A stretch of DNA of 64,000 bases from an uncultured Amylibacter sp. (GCA_947497475.1 CANMGS010000002.1:186001-250000), one strand, 5' to 3'. Positions 1-9,392 are shown, counted from the stretch's first letter. A program made the numbers and translations. Notes: generated by a model from the sequence alone, not told the origin.

Positions 1-49
1 TTACGCAAGCGCTATATAAAGCGCGTCCAGCGGCGGTTCTATCCCGCGC

Positions 50-1147
50 TTAAGACTTTAGCTGCAGGGCGGTTCCTATACCGCCCGCAGCTGCAATGGC
101 TGCAAGTCCGTTGCCACCTGTCTCTAGTAAGTCACTATACAAACGAACTGCAAGGATGGCACCCGAAGCCCCAATAGGGTGTCCGCGGGCTAAGGCACCA
201 CCTTTTTGATTAACCTTTAAAGGATCAAGCTTTGTTTTTTGTACACAAGCTATGGCTTGTGCTGCATAGGCTTCCATAATTTCTATATGCTCAAAGCTTT
301 GACCTGTAGCACCTATCGCATTGATAGCCGCTACGGGAGCGATACCAGGCATGTCTGGTGCTGCGCCAACTGTTGCGCCGCCGGTGATCTCAATTGCTTT
401 GGCGTTTGTTAAAGCTTTTAAGGCAGTTTCTGAGACTATGACACAAAAGGCTGCTGCATCCGCAGCGACAGCGGTTGTTGCGTTGGTAATATTGCCAGCG
501 ATAGGTTTGGCGCGATTACAAAGGGCAGGTGTTAGGGCGCGCGTAAAAGGATCATTTAGGCCTGTATCATTAATCTCAACGATTTCTGCAGTGGCGTTTT
601 GATACTTCAAAGCTTTTGCATGGCTATCGACAGCCCATTGATCTTGACCTGCTTTTGATATGTTTAACCTTTGAGCCAAGGCCGCTGCAGCGTCGTGCAT
701 ATCTGGGTCACGATCTGCCCATGGCGTAAAAGGGGGGCGGTCATATGCTTGCGGGTGGCGTTTATCTATAAACGTTTTTTGACGAATGGGGCGGCGTGAA
801 TAGCTTTCTGCGCCTCCTGCAATGATAATGTTAGCAGCACCAGATTGCACCATACGTGCAGCTAATAAAATAGCATCCAAACCGCCTGCGCATTGGCGAT
901 CTATGCTTAACCCTGCAATGCGTTCCGGTAAGCCTGATGCAAGTGTCGCAAGGCGGGCAGGGTTACCGCCGCCGTATAAAGCGTTTGAGAGGATCAGTTC
1001 ATCGGCTTGATCGGAGGCTATATTTGCGGATTGTAAGCAAGCTTTGATAATGGGTGCGGCAAGCTCGTGCACATCAAGCGTGGATAAAGCGCCGCCAATA
1101 GGGGCAACAATGCTGCGTTTTGCAGCGATTATATACGCTTTAGTCAT
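50..1147 (-). CDS. Divergent thiolase-family protein
   Basis: A 365-aa thiolase-fold protein, slightly shorter than the usual ~390 aa. The nucleophilic cysteine is visible at Cys86 (DRQCAGGLDA) and the catalytic histidine at His323 (GHPIGASG). Two normal active-site elements are absent. The C-terminal CxGGGxG cysteine is Ala352 (AAAGGIG), and the NEAF asparagine is Met291 (MEAYAAQ). A standard degradative or acetoacetyl-CoA thiolase therefore looks unlikely; a specialised condensing or acyl-transfer role is possible. Its start overlaps the end of the upstream AMP-ligase gene by 8 bp, so the two are probably translated together and act on the same acyl substrate. Family assignment is sure; the reaction is unknown. 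Confidence 0.85.
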   Translation of the reverse strand: MTKAYIIAAKRSIVAPIGGALSTLDVHELAAPIIKACLQSANIASDQADELILSNALYGGGNPARLATLASGLPERIAGLSIDRQCAGGLDAILLAARMVQSGAANIIIAGGAESYSRRPIRQKTFIDKRHPQAYDRPPFTPWADRDPDMHDAAAALAQRLNISKAGQDQWAVDSHAKALKYQNATAEIVEINDTGLNDPFTRALTPALCNRAKPIAGNITNATTAVAADAAAFCVIVSETALKALTNAKAIEITGGATVGAAPDMPGIAPVAAINAIGATGQSFEHIEIMEAYAAQAIACVQKTKLDPLKVNQKGGALARGHPIGASGAILAVRLYSDLLETGGNGLAAIAAAGGIGTALQLKS

Positions 1148-2351
1148 CTGTTTTGCCCTTTAGCAAAGCTTCCAAAGCTTTGTAATCTGTTTTGCCCGAG
1201 GGTAACAGGGGCCAATCACTGACTAAGGTTAAGCTGCGCGGCTGTATATGGCGGGGCAAATGTGAGGTGAAATCTGTGAGTGATAGATCATCCGCATTTG
1301 TCAGAGCGTGCAATGTATATCCCCTGAGAGTGTCTTGCTTTGGCATAAAGGCGATGTGCTGTAGGTGAAGGTCTTGGGTGATTTTGGTCTCTATTTGATC
1401 CAGATAAACGATTTGATCTGCAATTGTGATAGCACGATCTGAACGACCTGATAGGAAAAGGTAGCCGTTTTTATCCAATGCGCCCATTTCGCCGACGTTT
1501 ATGAATTCTAGTGGAGGTGAGCTGGGGGGCAGGTACCCTTTGAAAGCCAATGGTGTTTTAACCCAGACTTCGCCTATGGTGCCCGTTTGGGTTGGGCTGC
1601 CGTCTGTGTTACGGATGTCTATTGTTACATTTTCAAAAGCACGCCCGACCGATCCTTTGGGGGTTTGATCATCGGAAATTGTTATAAAACTGGTTTCTGC
1701 TGCGCCGTAAAACTCAATGATATTTGCATTTGGAAACAAAGATTTGGCATGGGCATAATTGGCGGTGTCCATCATACCCCCGCCAATTAAAACGGATGTG
1801 ACGCTGGGAATATGATTTTGAGGCATAAGCCGTATTTGTGTTGGGGTGGCATAGAGATGTGTAATACTCCGTTTGTGTAACTCGGCCGTGTAGGTATGTG
1901 GTTTTAAACCACAAAGCGCGTGGAAATTGGCCCCTAGGTGCAAAGCTTCTAACCCAGCATAAAGCGCCAAAGAATGATTAAGATGTCCAAGGGCGGCGAC
2001 ATGTGCATCTGGGCCTATATCAAAATGATCACGCATATAATAAAAGCTTTTGATCCAACTTTCGCTGCTGCGTAAGATTGTTTTTGGGGTACCTGTACTG
2101 CCACCAGTCTGAGTCAGTAAATCCCCAATACATTCGGGGCGGTTCCCCGAGAATTCACCCATTATTGGAACCATACCAGCTGCCATCGCCGCTATATAAG
2201 CAGGAAGAGCATTAAGAGGATCTTGAGGATCACAATTTGCACTGATGTCAGACGTACCAGTGACGTGATTACCACTAGAATCATGCAAAACGGCTTTTGG
2301 ATGCCAAGATATGACTGTGTCTGAACTCATAAGCGTGTCTAACCTGATCAT
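1140..2351 (-). CDS. AMP-forming acyl-CoA/acyl ligase (ANL superfamily)
   Basis: A 403-aa adenylate-forming enzyme, shorter at the N-terminus than typical ~500-aa acyl-CoA synthetases. The core motifs are present: the P-loop-like TGGSTGTPK, the A5 motif YGAAETSF, the GRSDR hinge region and the C-terminal catalytic lysine context LLPSGKTDYKAL. It should activate a carboxylic acid as acyl-AMP and pass it to CoA or a carrier. The gene overlaps the thiolase-like gene downstream, giving an activate-then-condense pair. The substrate cannot be read from the sequence. It is transcribed divergently from pyrE, with about 80 bp between the two starts. Confidence 0.85.
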   Translation of the reverse strand: MIRLDTLMSSDTVISWHPKAVLHDSSGNHVTGTSDISANCDPQDPLNALPAYIAAMAAGMVPIMGEFSGNRPECIGDLLTQTGGSTGTPKTILRSSESWIKSFYYMRDHFDIGPDAHVAALGHLNHSLALYAGLEALHLGANFHALCGLKPHTYTAELHKRSITHLYATPTQIRLMPQNHIPSVTSVLIGGGMMDTANYAHAKSLFPNANIIEFYGAAETSFITISDDQTPKGSVGRAFENVTIDIRNTDGSPTQTGTIGEVWVKTPLAFKGYLPPSSPPLEFINVGEMGALDKNGYLFLSGRSDRAITIADQIVYLDQIETKITQDLHLQHIAFMPKQDTLRGYTLHALTNADDLSLTDFTSHLPRHIQPRSLTLVSDWPLLPSGKTDYKALEALLKGKTDD

Positions 2352-2433
2352 GCATCAGGCTCAATTGCGCAGTTTGACTTGGCTTAAGGGGCGAATCTGG
2401 CTAAAGGTTCATAAATCCTAAAGGGGCGATTAC

Positions 2434-3138
2434 ATGACATTTCCAAACACATTTGCAGATAAAGAAACTATGGCTTCACTGGCCGCTAAAATGTTCCTGG
2501 AAATTGGTGCCGTAAATTTTCGGGCAGATGAACCATATACGTTTGCATCTGGCTTGGCTTCCCCTGTCTATATTGATTGCCGCAAGCTGATTTCTTATCC
2601 ACGTATTCGCTCTGCTTTGATGGATTTTGCCGTTGCAACGTTATACCGTGATGTTGGCTTTGAGCAATTTGATGCGGCTGCTGGCGGTGAAACGGCTGGT
2701 ATTCCTTTTGCAGCTTGGATTTCAGATAAAATGAACCTGCCAATGCAATATGTGCGTAAAAAGCCAAAAGGCTATGGCCGTGATGCGCAGATCGAGGGTG
2801 ATATTTCCGAAGGTCAGCGCGTGTTGTTGGTGGAAGATTTAACAACGGATGGGGGATCAAAGCTGATGTTTGCAGATGCGATCCGCCGCGCAGGCGCTGA
2901 ATGTGAACATATTCTAGTCGTGTTCTATTATGACATCTTCAAAAACACACATGAGATGCTGGATGAGAACGGTTTGAAATTGCACTATCTGGTTACATGG
3001 TGGGATATTTTGAAAGAAGCACGCATCCAAGGTAAGTTTGATGAAGAGACTTTGAACCAAGTGGAAGCGTTTTTGAATGCGCCATTGGAATGGTCAAAAG
3101 CAAACGGTGGTATTTACGAGTTGCCAAGCACAAAGTAA
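2434..3138 (+). CDS. pyrE: Orotate phosphoribosyltransferase
   Basis: This enzyme converts orotate and PRPP to orotidine 5'-phosphate in pyrimidine synthesis. The 234-aa protein carries the PRPP-binding motif [13 protein letters not shown] (about residues 130-142) and the N-terminal substrate region [16 protein letters not shown]. The length fits the alphaproteobacterial form. It appears monocistronic: a strong hairpin terminator follows about 25 bp after the stop, and the upstream gene is divergent. Confidence 0.95.
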   Translation: MTFPNTFADKETMASLAAKMFLEIGAVNFRADEPYTFASGLASPVYIDCRKLISYPRIRSALMDFAVATLYRDVGFEQFDAAAGGETAGIPFAAWISDKMNLPMQYVRKKPKGYGRDAQIEGDISEGQRVLLVEDLTTDGGSKLMFADAIRRAGAECEHILVVFYYDIFKNTHEMLDENGLKLHYLVTWWDILKEARIQGKFDEETLNQVEAFLNAPLEWSKANGGIYELPSTK

Positions 3139-3162
3139 GCCAAGCTTAGTTTCAGATTTCTT

Positions 3163-3217
3163 AAACGGGTCTGTTGGGTGTCCGAAGTTCATTCGGAAAT
3201 GCTCGACAGGCCCGTTT
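3163..3217 (+). terminator. Rho-independent terminator of pyrE with nested hairpin
   Basis: The outer arms AAACGGGTCTGT (3163-3174) and ACAGGCCCGTTT (3206-3217) pair over 12 bp with one G-U wobble, and a T-run follows. A second perfect 6-bp hairpin, TCCGAA/TTCGGA (3181-3197), is nested inside, giving a branched or extended structure. Confidence 0.85.
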
Positions 3218-3257
3218 TTCTTTGTTTGGGTGGACGTAGATTTATAAGGATTTTGAT

Positions 3258-3857
3258 ATGTCCCATTGGCCCGATGATTTTACAGTAACTGGTCAGCACG
3301 TTGTTGTTGAGCCTTTAACTATGGCGCATGAAGTTGATTTGGCTGAAGCGGCTGCGGACGGTGAATTGTATAAGCTGTGGTACACATGGGTGCCAAAGCC
3401 AGAAGATATTGGCAAAGAAATTGAACGACGCTTGGGATTGCGTGACATTGGTTCCATGCTGCCCTTTGCAATTATTGAAAAAGCGACCGGTAAAGCTGTT
3501 GGTATGACGACCTTTATGAATATTGATGCTGCGAATAAACGCGTGGAAATTGGATCAACATGGTACCGTAAATCTGTACAACGTTCACCGATCAATACGG
3601 AATGTAAGCTATTGTTATTACAGCATGCATTTGAAGAATTGGGCTGTATTGCTGTTGAATTTCGCACCCATTTTTTAAATATCCAAAGCCGTACTGCGAT
3701 TGAGCGTTTGGGGGCTAAATTAGACGGTATTTTGCGCTCTCATATGCGGATGCCTGATGGATCACTGCGCGATACGGCCTGTTATTCAATTATCGCATCA
3801 GAATGGCCTGCCGTCAGAACACATTTGCAATGGAAATTGGAAAAGCCAAGGGATTAA
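3258..3857 (+). CDS. GNAT-family N-acetyltransferase (RimJ/RimL-like)
   Basis: A 199-aa acetyl-CoA-dependent acetyltransferase. The RimJ/RimL hallmark near the C-terminal third is clear (FLNIQSRTAIERLGAKLDG), as is the strand region VGMTTFMNID that precedes the CoA-binding area. The acceptor is unknown; relatives acetylate protein N-termini or small amines. It sits five bases upstream of a second GNAT gene, so the two probably form a small operon. Sequence similarity between the two is limited to the general fold and the N-x-x-S-x-x-A signature. Confidence 0.85.
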   Translation: MSHWPDDFTVTGQHVVVEPLTMAHEVDLAEAAADGELYKLWYTWVPKPEDIGKEIERRLGLRDIGSMLPFAIIEKATGKAVGMTTFMNIDAANKRVEIGSTWYRKSVQRSPINTECKLLLLQHAFEELGCIAVEFRTHFLNIQSRTAIERLGAKLDGILRSHMRMPDGSLRDTACYSIIASEWPAVRTHLQWKLEKPRD

Positions 3858-3862
3858 GCGGA

Positions 3863-4402
3863 ATGAACAAATTTAACCCGCAGCCAAGTTGTGAGATGGA
3901 TGGATTTGCCATACGCCCTTTGAAGGCAGAGGATTTGGAAGATTTGCATCAAGCGGCAGCCAATCCCGATTTATGGGCAGGGCACCCAGCCAAAGATAGA
4001 TGGCAGCGACCCGTTTTCGAAAAATGGTTTGCAGGCGCATTAGCTTCAAAATCTGCAGTTGTTTTGATCGATCAATCCAAAGCAAAGTTGATTGGCTGCT
4101 CCCAGTATTATGATGTTGAAACTTTAAAAGATGTAACATCCATTGGTCATACATTTGTTTCGACGGATTATTGGGGCGGGCATGTGAATCGCATCTTTAA
4201 AACGCTTATGCTTAATCATGCCTTTGAAACCTTTCCTGAAGTTTGGTTTCACATTGACCCACTGAATATCAGGTCGCAAAAAGCTACGCAGAAAATAGGG
4301 GCTACTTTCCAATATGAAGAAGTAATTGATCTTGCTGGTGGAGCTTGTAATTGGTTTTGTTACCGATTGTTAAAAACCGATTGGTGTAAAAAAATGAAAT
4401 AA
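3863..4402 (+). CDS. GNAT-family N-acetyltransferase (RimJ/RimL-like)
   Basis: A second GNAT protein of 179 aa when started at ATG 3863. That start has a purine-rich AAGCGGA just upstream and lies five bases after the preceding stop; a longer reading from 3803 would overlap the upstream gene by 55 bp and adds no domain. The signature HIDPLNIRSQKATQKIGATF marks the acetyl-CoA and substrate helix of the RimJ/RimL group. The substrate is unknown. Confidence 0.82.
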   Translation: MNKFNPQPSCEMDGFAIRPLKAEDLEDLHQAAANPDLWAGHPAKDRWQRPVFEKWFAGALASKSAVVLIDQSKAKLIGCSQYYDVETLKDVTSIGHTFVSTDYWGGHVNRIFKTLMLNHAFETFPEVWFHIDPLNIRSQKATQKIGATFQYEEVIDLAGGACNWFCYRLLKTDWCKKMK

Positions 4403-4479
4403 CTGTGCAAGGTTGTTTTTTCGACAGCAGTAATCCGCCTAACCATAAATGTGATTATGTGTTTTTGAGAATATTGTGG

Positions 4480-4494
4480 TACCTTTAAAAGGTA
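4480..4494. promoter_or_regulatory. Short perfect palindrome upstream of muramidase gene
   Basis: TACCTTT-A-AAAGGTA is a perfect 7-bp inverted repeat with a single central base, ending about 25 bp before the muramidase start. The arms are too close to form an RNA hairpin, so a dimeric-protein operator is the likelier reading. This is inference only. Confidence 0.35.
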
Positions 4495-4518
4495 TTTGAT
4501 CTTCCTTGGAGCGTTTTA

Positions 4519-5289
4519 TTGATACGCCTTATTTTTATGACTATTTTTAGTATGGCTGTGATGTCTGCTGGTGTTTCAGCTCAAAACACGAATATTAAAC
4601 TTGCGAAGACTCATGTGCGTTTTACGGATGTAGACCCTGTGGAATGGACAGCGCGCCGTCCTTGGCAATATGCAGTTCATGGGATTGATGTGGCGCATTT
4701 TCAAGGTGAGATTGATTGGAATAAACTACCACGCGCAGGTGTGAATTTTGCCTTTATCAAAGCGACAGAGGGTGGCGATTTTCTGGATCCACGTTTTGGT
4801 GAAAACTGGGTAAAATCACGACATGCAGGCGTATTGCGTGGGGCGTATCATTTTTACTATTTCTGTCGCACAGCACACGAACAAGCGAATTGGTTTATTC
4901 GCAATGTGCCGCGAGATAATGGATCATTACCACATGTATTGGATATGGAATGGACAAATTCCAAAACATGTAAATACAGACCAAACCCTGCGCGTATCAG
5001 GTCTGAGATGCGGGTGTATTTACAAAGGATTACAGCGCATTACGGGAAACGCCCAGTGATTTATTCGACGCCTAAATTTTACAAAGAAAATAAGCTGTGG
5101 CGGATCAAAGGATATGATTTCTGGTTGCGTACAGTGGCCAAGCACCCATCGCAATTATACGGCAACCGTCCTTGGACATTTTGGCAATATTCCAGCACTG
5201 GTCGCATTCCGGGTATCGAGGATGATGTGGACCTGAATGTGTTCAGGGGCTCTAAAAAAGCTTGGAAGCGCTGGGTTTCTGGGAATTAA
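4519..5289 (+). CDS. Secreted glycoside hydrolase family 25 muramidase
   Basis: A 256-aa lysozyme-type enzyme predicted to cut the MurNAc-GlcNAc bond of peptidoglycan. The GH25 landmarks are visible: GIDVAHFQGEIDW near the N-terminus, FAFIKATEGG, and the acidic pair in VLDMEW. The first ~22 residues are a signal peptide ending VSA, so the protein is exported. The start is probably TTG at 4519, because GGAG (4508-4511) sits seven bases upstream; ATG 4537 would cut the signal peptide short. Its end overlaps the convergent FAH-family gene by four bases. Confidence 0.88.
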   Translation: MIRLIFMTIFSMAVMSAGVSAQNTNIKLAKTHVRFTDVDPVEWTARRPWQYAVHGIDVAHFQGEIDWNKLPRAGVNFAFIKATEGGDFLDPRFGENWVKSRHAGVLRGAYHFYYFCRTAHEQANWFIRNVPRDNGSLPHVLDMEWTNSKTCKYRPNPARIRSEMRVYLQRITAHYGKRPVIYSTPKFYKENKLWRIKGYDFWLRTVAKHPSQLYGNRPWTFWQYSSTGRIPGIEDDVDLNVFRGSKKAWKRWVSGN

Positions 5290-6134
5290 CCCCAGCCTTT
5301 CACCGTATGATGTTGCGCGCCTAAGCCTTCGATTTCTGTAACGATTACATCGCCATCGCGCATGAATTGTGTTTTGGGCTTTTTGCCTGCACCCACGCCT
5401 TCTGGTGTGCCTGTGGCGATGATATCGCCCACGCGAAGGGTAAAATATTGGCTCATGGCGCTGATGATTTGCGCCACGCCAAAGATCATATCTGATGTAT
5501 TGGAATTTTGCTGCATTTCACCATTCACAGAACAGTTTACGTTCAGGTTTTGTGGATCGGCAATTTCGTCTGCTGTGACCAAATAAGGCCCCACTGGCCC
5601 AAATGTAGGGGCAGATTTGCCTTTGACCCACTGACCTCCGCGGTGTTTTTGGAATACACGTTCCGACACATCGTTCACAGTGCAATAGGCGGCTACGTAA
5701 TCCAATGCGTCTGCTTCTGAGACATAAGAGGCCTCTTTACCGATCACCACGCCCAACTCTGCCTCCCAATCCACATGTTTAGAGTCGCGGGGGATTTGGA
5801 TCGTACCAATGGGATCACTTAAAGCAGATGTTGCTTTGTTAAAAATCAACGGCTCCGGTGGTAATTCTGATCCAGTTTCAGCTGCATGTTTGGCGTAATT
5901 CAGACCGATGCAAAAGAAGTTGGGCACATCTGCAAGAGCGCGGGCAATTCTTATATCACCATCAACAAGGGGTAGGGTGGTTGTATCGATTGCTTTGAGT
6001 TTCTCGATGTTTTCCAAAGAAACGCTGCAGCCAACAAAATCATCCGTATGTGATGATAAATCACGGACGTGACCATCTGCATCTAAACACCCAGGTTTTT
6101 CATGACCTTTGGGACCATAACGGAGCAATTTCAT
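5286..6134 (-). CDS. Fumarylacetoacetate hydrolase (FAH) family protein
   Basis: A 282-aa FAH-superfamily enzyme, a metal-dependent hydrolase, decarboxylase or hydratase fold acting on 2-keto acids. Family motifs are FFCIGLNYAKHAAE, DWEAELGVVIG (metal-binding acidic residues) and the closing VGDIIATGTPEGVG. The length matches the FAHD1 / 2-hydroxyhepta-2,4-diene-1,7-dioate isomerase group, but the substrate cannot be fixed. It lies four bases after dcd on the same strand and is probably cotranscribed with it. Confidence 0.85.
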   Translation of the reverse strand: MKLLRYGPKGHEKPGCLDADGHVRDLSSHTDDFVGCSVSLENIEKLKAIDTTTLPLVDGDIRIARALADVPNFFCIGLNYAKHAAETGSELPPEPLIFNKATSALSDPIGTIQIPRDSKHVDWEAELGVVIGKEASYVSEADALDYVAAYCTVNDVSERVFQKHRGGQWVKGKSAPTFGPVGPYLVTADEIADPQNLNVNCSVNGEMQQNSNTSDMIFGVAQIISAMSQYFTLRVGDIIATGTPEGVGAGKKPKTQFMRDGDVIVTEIEGLGAQHHTVKGWG

Positions 6135-6138
6135 GATG

Positions 6139-7230
6139 TTATCCTTTCGGCGCTTTAAAGTGTTTGGATAATTTCAAACCTTGGCCTTGGTAATTTGATT
6201 TCAAATCAGCGCCGTAAAGAATATCTGGGACTTCGGCCATATATTCATAAACAAGACGTCCTACAGATTGCCCATGTTCAAGGGCAAATGGCGCTTCGTG
6301 ACAGCGGACTTCTAGTACACCGCGTGATCCTTTGCCGCCAGCGCCTGCATTGCCAAAGCCAGGGTCAAAGAAACCTGCATAATGGACGCGGAATTCGCCA
6401 ACCATAGCAAGGTAAGGTGCCATTTCTGCTGCGCAATTAGGTGGGATATGCACAGCTTCGCGGCTGACGAGGATATAGAAAGCGCCTGGATCAAGAATGA
6501 TGCGGCCTTTTTCTGCATAAACAGGTTCCCAAAACTCGTCAGGGTCATAGTGGTTGATTAAATCAAGATCGATAAGACCTGTATGGGGTTTAGCGCGATA
6601 TCCAACAAGGTTGTTTGGCAAGTCCAAATCAACGGAAAAGCCTAAGCCCTGATCGATTTGGGCAGGGCCGTTCACAAGGCCGATGTCATCGTGCAGGACT
6701 TGTAACCATTCGTCGGTTAGGACAGTTTGGCCTTTTCTGAAACGAATTTGGTTCAGACGCATTCCAGGACGTACAAGAATTGAAAAAGAGCGGGGGCTGA
6801 TTTCGGCGTAGAGCGGGCCAGTGTAGCCTGCTTCGATACGGTCGAATTCGATGCCGTAGTCTGTGATACAGCGCGTGAACAGATCAACGCGGCCTGTGGA
6901 GCTTTTGGCGTTAGCAACAGCGTTTACATCGGCGGGCAGGTTTAAACCTTCCATCAATGGAACAACATAGACACAGCCTTTTTCCAAGACCGCGCCGTTT
7001 GTTAGATCAACTTCGTGCATTTTGAATTCGCGCAAACGGTTCTCGACAGTGTTGCCGTGACCAGCAAGGAATGAGGCGCGAACGCGGTAAGCTTTGGTCC
7101 CAAGGCGTAAGTCTAGGCTTGCGGGTTGAACTTGGCCTTCGAAAACAGGTTGGGTTACGGTGATTTCACCGTCTGCCAGCATTGTTTCGATTGTTTGTGA
7201 CGGTAATACGCCTTGACCCGTTTGTGACAT
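6139..7230 (-). CDS. dcd: dCTP deaminase, long two-domain form
   Basis: This enzyme deaminates dCTP to dUTP, feeding dTMP synthesis. The 363-aa protein is roughly twice the E. coli length and matches the long form found in alphaproteobacteria. The dCTP-deaminase / dUTPase signature AKSSTGRVDLF and the PGMRLNQIRF segment lie in the N-terminal half, and a second related domain follows. It precedes the FAH-family gene by four bases. Confidence 0.9.
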   Translation of the reverse strand: MSQTGQGVLPSQTIETMLADGEITVTQPVFEGQVQPASLDLRLGTKAYRVRASFLAGHGNTVENRLREFKMHEVDLTNGAVLEKGCVYVVPLMEGLNLPADVNAVANAKSSTGRVDLFTRCITDYGIEFDRIEAGYTGPLYAEISPRSFSILVRPGMRLNQIRFRKGQTVLTDEWLQVLHDDIGLVNGPAQIDQGLGFSVDLDLPNNLVGYRAKPHTGLIDLDLINHYDPDEFWEPVYAEKGRIILDPGAFYILVSREAVHIPPNCAAEMAPYLAMVGEFRVHYAGFFDPGFGNAGAGGKGSRGVLEVRCHEAPFALEHGQSVGRLVYEYMAEVPDILYGADLKSNYQGQGLKLSKHFKAPKG

Positions 7231-7268
7231 CGTTCCCCCGTCATATAGGCCTGCAAATGCAGGAGTTT

Positions 7269-7345
7269 TGGTCGGGCTAGCAGGATTCGAACCTACGACC
7301 TCTCGTCCCCCAGACGAACGCGCTACCAGACTGCGCTATAGCCCG
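7269..7345 (-). tRNA. tRNA-Pro(GGG)
   Basis: Read on the minus strand, the 77-nt gene starts CGGGCTA and ends TAGCCCG-A-CCA, with CCA encoded. The anticodon stem TTCGT/ACGAG closes a 7-base loop CTGGGGG, placing GGG at positions 34-36. The T-loop GTTCGAATC and the D-arm are intact. The CGGG...CCCG acceptor with discriminator A is typical of bacterial tRNA-Pro. Confidence 0.96.
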
Positions 7346-7392
7346 ACTAGGCTTGGTTATATCGTGGATTGGGGGCTGTGCAAGCGTCTTAT

Positions 7393-7992
7393 CTACGCTC
7401 CTGCTGTTGCGCGCTGCATATTGTTGCGCACCATTTTTAAGCTAAAATAAAGTGCTTCGATATCTTGCAAATCACTTTGCGAAATATCTGCTGTGGTCTT
7501 CATGTTTTCTGGTAACTTTGCCACAAAAATAGGCGTGTTAGGGTCGGTTACTACTGGAGTTGTATCTAATACGTCTGGATCGAAATCGCTGGTTGGTTTT
7601 TGCTGTTGATCTGTTGGATCTGACAATTGTGATTGACCTGATGTATCCTCTGATACCGTTGCCTCTACAATCGGCGTCTTTTGTTTTGATGGCTTTGTTT
7701 TGATGGCAACTTGAACGGCGACTGGATGTGATAAGGACTGAACGTGCTTAATACCTTCTTCGCGCAGAAGTTTTTGAGCTGCTTTAATTGTTATACCGTC
7801 ATCGTGGAGCAGTTTTTTTATACCGCCTAAAAGTAGCATATCAGCAGGGCGGTAATATCTTCGGCCTCCTGCACGTTTAACTGGTTTTATTTGTGTAAAA
7901 CGGCTTTCCCAAAACCGTAGAACATGGGCTGGTGTATCAAGCCATTCTGCGACTTCAGTAATTGTGCGAAACGCATCTGCTGACTTTGCCAT
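7393..7992 (-). CDS. MerR-family transcriptional regulator
   Basis: A 199-aa protein with an N-terminal MerR winged helix-turn-helix ([20 protein letters not shown], then RRYYRPADM) covering about residues 8-75. A low-complexity Gln/Thr/Asp-rich linker and a short C-terminal helix follow. There are no metal-binding cysteines, so it is not a metal or redox MerR of the classic type. It directly follows ihfA, an order common in Rhodobacterales, and is probably cotranscribed with the fatty-acid cluster. Its target is unknown. Confidence 0.85.
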   Translation of the reverse strand: MAKSADAFRTITEVAEWLDTPAHVLRFWESRFTQIKPVKRAGGRRYYRPADMLLLGGIKKLLHDDGITIKAAQKLLREEGIKHVQSLSHPVAVQVAIKTKPSKQKTPIVEATVSEDTSGQSQLSDPTDQQQKPTSDFDPDVLDTTPVVTDPNTPIFVAKLPENMKTTADISQSDLQDIEALYFSLKMVRNNMQRATAGA

Positions 7993-8006
7993 AAACCCTT
8001 ACCTGA

Positions 8007-8309
8007 TTATTTTCCGTTTCCTGCTGAAACACGTTCTTTCATCAAATGTGATGGGCGGAATGTAAGAACACGGCGTGGTGTAATTGGCACTTCTTCACCT
8101 GTTTTTGGGTTGCGGCCAACACGTGCTTTTTTATCGCGAAGGCTGAATGTTCCAAAAGATGAAATCTTAACATTCTCTCCAGAGACCAGTGCATTTGAAA
8201 CATGATCCAGTACAGATTCTACCAAATGAGCTGATTCATTTCGAGATAAACCGACCTCGCGGAAAACAGCTTCGCCTAGATCCATTCGTGTTAAAGTCTT
8301 GTCGCTCAT
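8007..8309 (-). CDS. ihfA: Integration host factor subunit alpha
   Basis: A 100-aa HU/IHF-type DNA-bending protein. The minor-groove arm [20 protein letters not shown] carries the conserved intercalating proline. The N-terminal [11 protein letters not shown] marks it as the alpha rather than the beta subunit. It acts as a heterodimer with IhfB, which is not in this window. It sits between fabH and merR in the conserved cluster. Confidence 0.93.
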   Translation of the reverse strand: MSDKTLTRMDLGEAVFREVGLSRNESAHLVESVLDHVSNALVSGENVKISSFGTFSLRDKKARVGRNPKTGEEVPITPRRVLTFRPSHLMKERVSAGNGK

Positions 8310-8396
8310 AATAAAAATCCCCTATCCTTGGAAAAGAGTAGTGAAAACATCATTTGAGTGTCAACAGATTCTGAGGATTTTCCTGCGTTTTGGCAC

Positions 8397-9374
8397 TTAC
8401 CAGCGTAAAACAATGGCTCCCCAAGCCAATCCACCGCCAATTGCTTCGGTTAAAAGCAACTGATTCTTCTGAATTTGCCCATTTTTATTGGCTACTGACA
8501 TGGCCAAAGGAATCGATGCAGCGGATGTATTGCCGTGATCTTGCACTGTTACAACGACGCGTTCCATTGGTACGCCCATTTTTTGCGCGGTCTTTTTAAT
8601 AATTCTAAGGTTGGCTTGATGCGGTACAATCCAATCTACATCTTGGCCAGTTAAGCCTATTTTTTCCAAAGCGGCTTCACCCGAAGATGAGAGTTTTTTT
8701 ACAGCGTGTTTAAACACTTCTTGGCCTTCCATCTTAAGAACGCCAGTTGTTTGAGTGGACGAAACGCCTCCATCTACATAGAGAATATCATTGTATGTGC
8801 CGTCAGAATTCAGATCGCAAGATAGAACACCGCGATCTTCATTTGATCCATTGCCTTCTTGCGCTTCCAAAATTAAAGCACCAGCACCATCACCAAACAG
8901 AACACAAGTCGTGCGGTCTTCCCAATCCATAATGCGTGAAAATGTTTCTGCGCCAATCACCAGAATACGTTTCGCTTGCCCAGAGATAATCAAAGAATTA
9001 GCTGTCGTTAAAGCATATGCAAAACCTGCACAAACAGCCTGTAGATCAAAAGCAAATCCAACTTTTATACCTAGCTTTGCTTGTAGCTTTGTAGCCGTAG
9101 AAGGGAATGTCTGATCTGGTGTTGATGTTGCTAATACAATCGCATCTATATCAGAGGCTTCGATGCCAGCATCGTTTAAAGCGTCTATTGATGCGTGGTA
9201 AGCAAGGTCAGATGTAAGTTCTCCGTCAGCTGCAAAATGGCGACGTTCGATACCAGTGCGTGCGCGAATCCATTCATCACTTGTCTCGACCCATTGTTCA
9301 AACTCAACGTTTTCAACAACACGTTTAGGCAAATAATGCCCGCATCCAATTGCGACGGCTCTGATCGTGCTCAT
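8397..9374 (-). CDS. fabH: Beta-ketoacyl-ACP synthase III
   Basis: This enzyme starts fatty-acid synthesis by condensing acetyl-CoA with malonyl-ACP. The 325-aa protein has the Cys-His-Asn triad: Cys115 ([10 protein letters not shown]), His in VPHQANLRI and Asn in [10 protein letters not shown]. It follows plsX by 18 bases; plsX-fabH linkage couples phospholipid and fatty-acid synthesis in many bacteria. Confidence 0.96.
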   Translation of the reverse strand: MSTIRAVAIGCGHYLPKRVVENVEFEQWVETSDEWIRARTGIERRHFAADGELTSDLAYHASIDALNDAGIEASDIDAIVLATSTPDQTFPSTATKLQAKLGIKVGFAFDLQAVCAGFAYALTTANSLIISGQAKRILVIGAETFSRIMDWEDRTTCVLFGDGAGALILEAQEGNGSNEDRGVLSCDLNSDGTYNDILYVDGGVSSTQTTGVLKMEGQEVFKHAVKKLSSSGEAALEKIGLTGQDVDWIVPHQANLRIIKKTAQKMGVPMERVVVTVQDHGNTSAASIPLAMSVANKNGQIQKNQLLLTEAIGGGLAWGAIVLRW

Positions 9375-9392
9375 TTACATGCCTTTTCTTTA

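Noticed and set aside
1-49. Short minus-strand frame ending at base 1-3 (TTA)
   Set aside because: It has only about 18 codons before an in-frame stop and no start codon with a ribosome-binding site.
7250-7263. CCTGCAAATGCAGG inverted repeat near the tRNA 3' end
   Set aside because: The stem is only five to six pairs and no T-run follows on the minus strand, so I do not call it a terminator.
7268-7450. Plus-strand reading frame starting MVGLAGFEPTTSRPPD
   Set aside because: It is the antisense of tRNA-Pro; this peptide is a well-known false protein produced by translating across tRNA genes.
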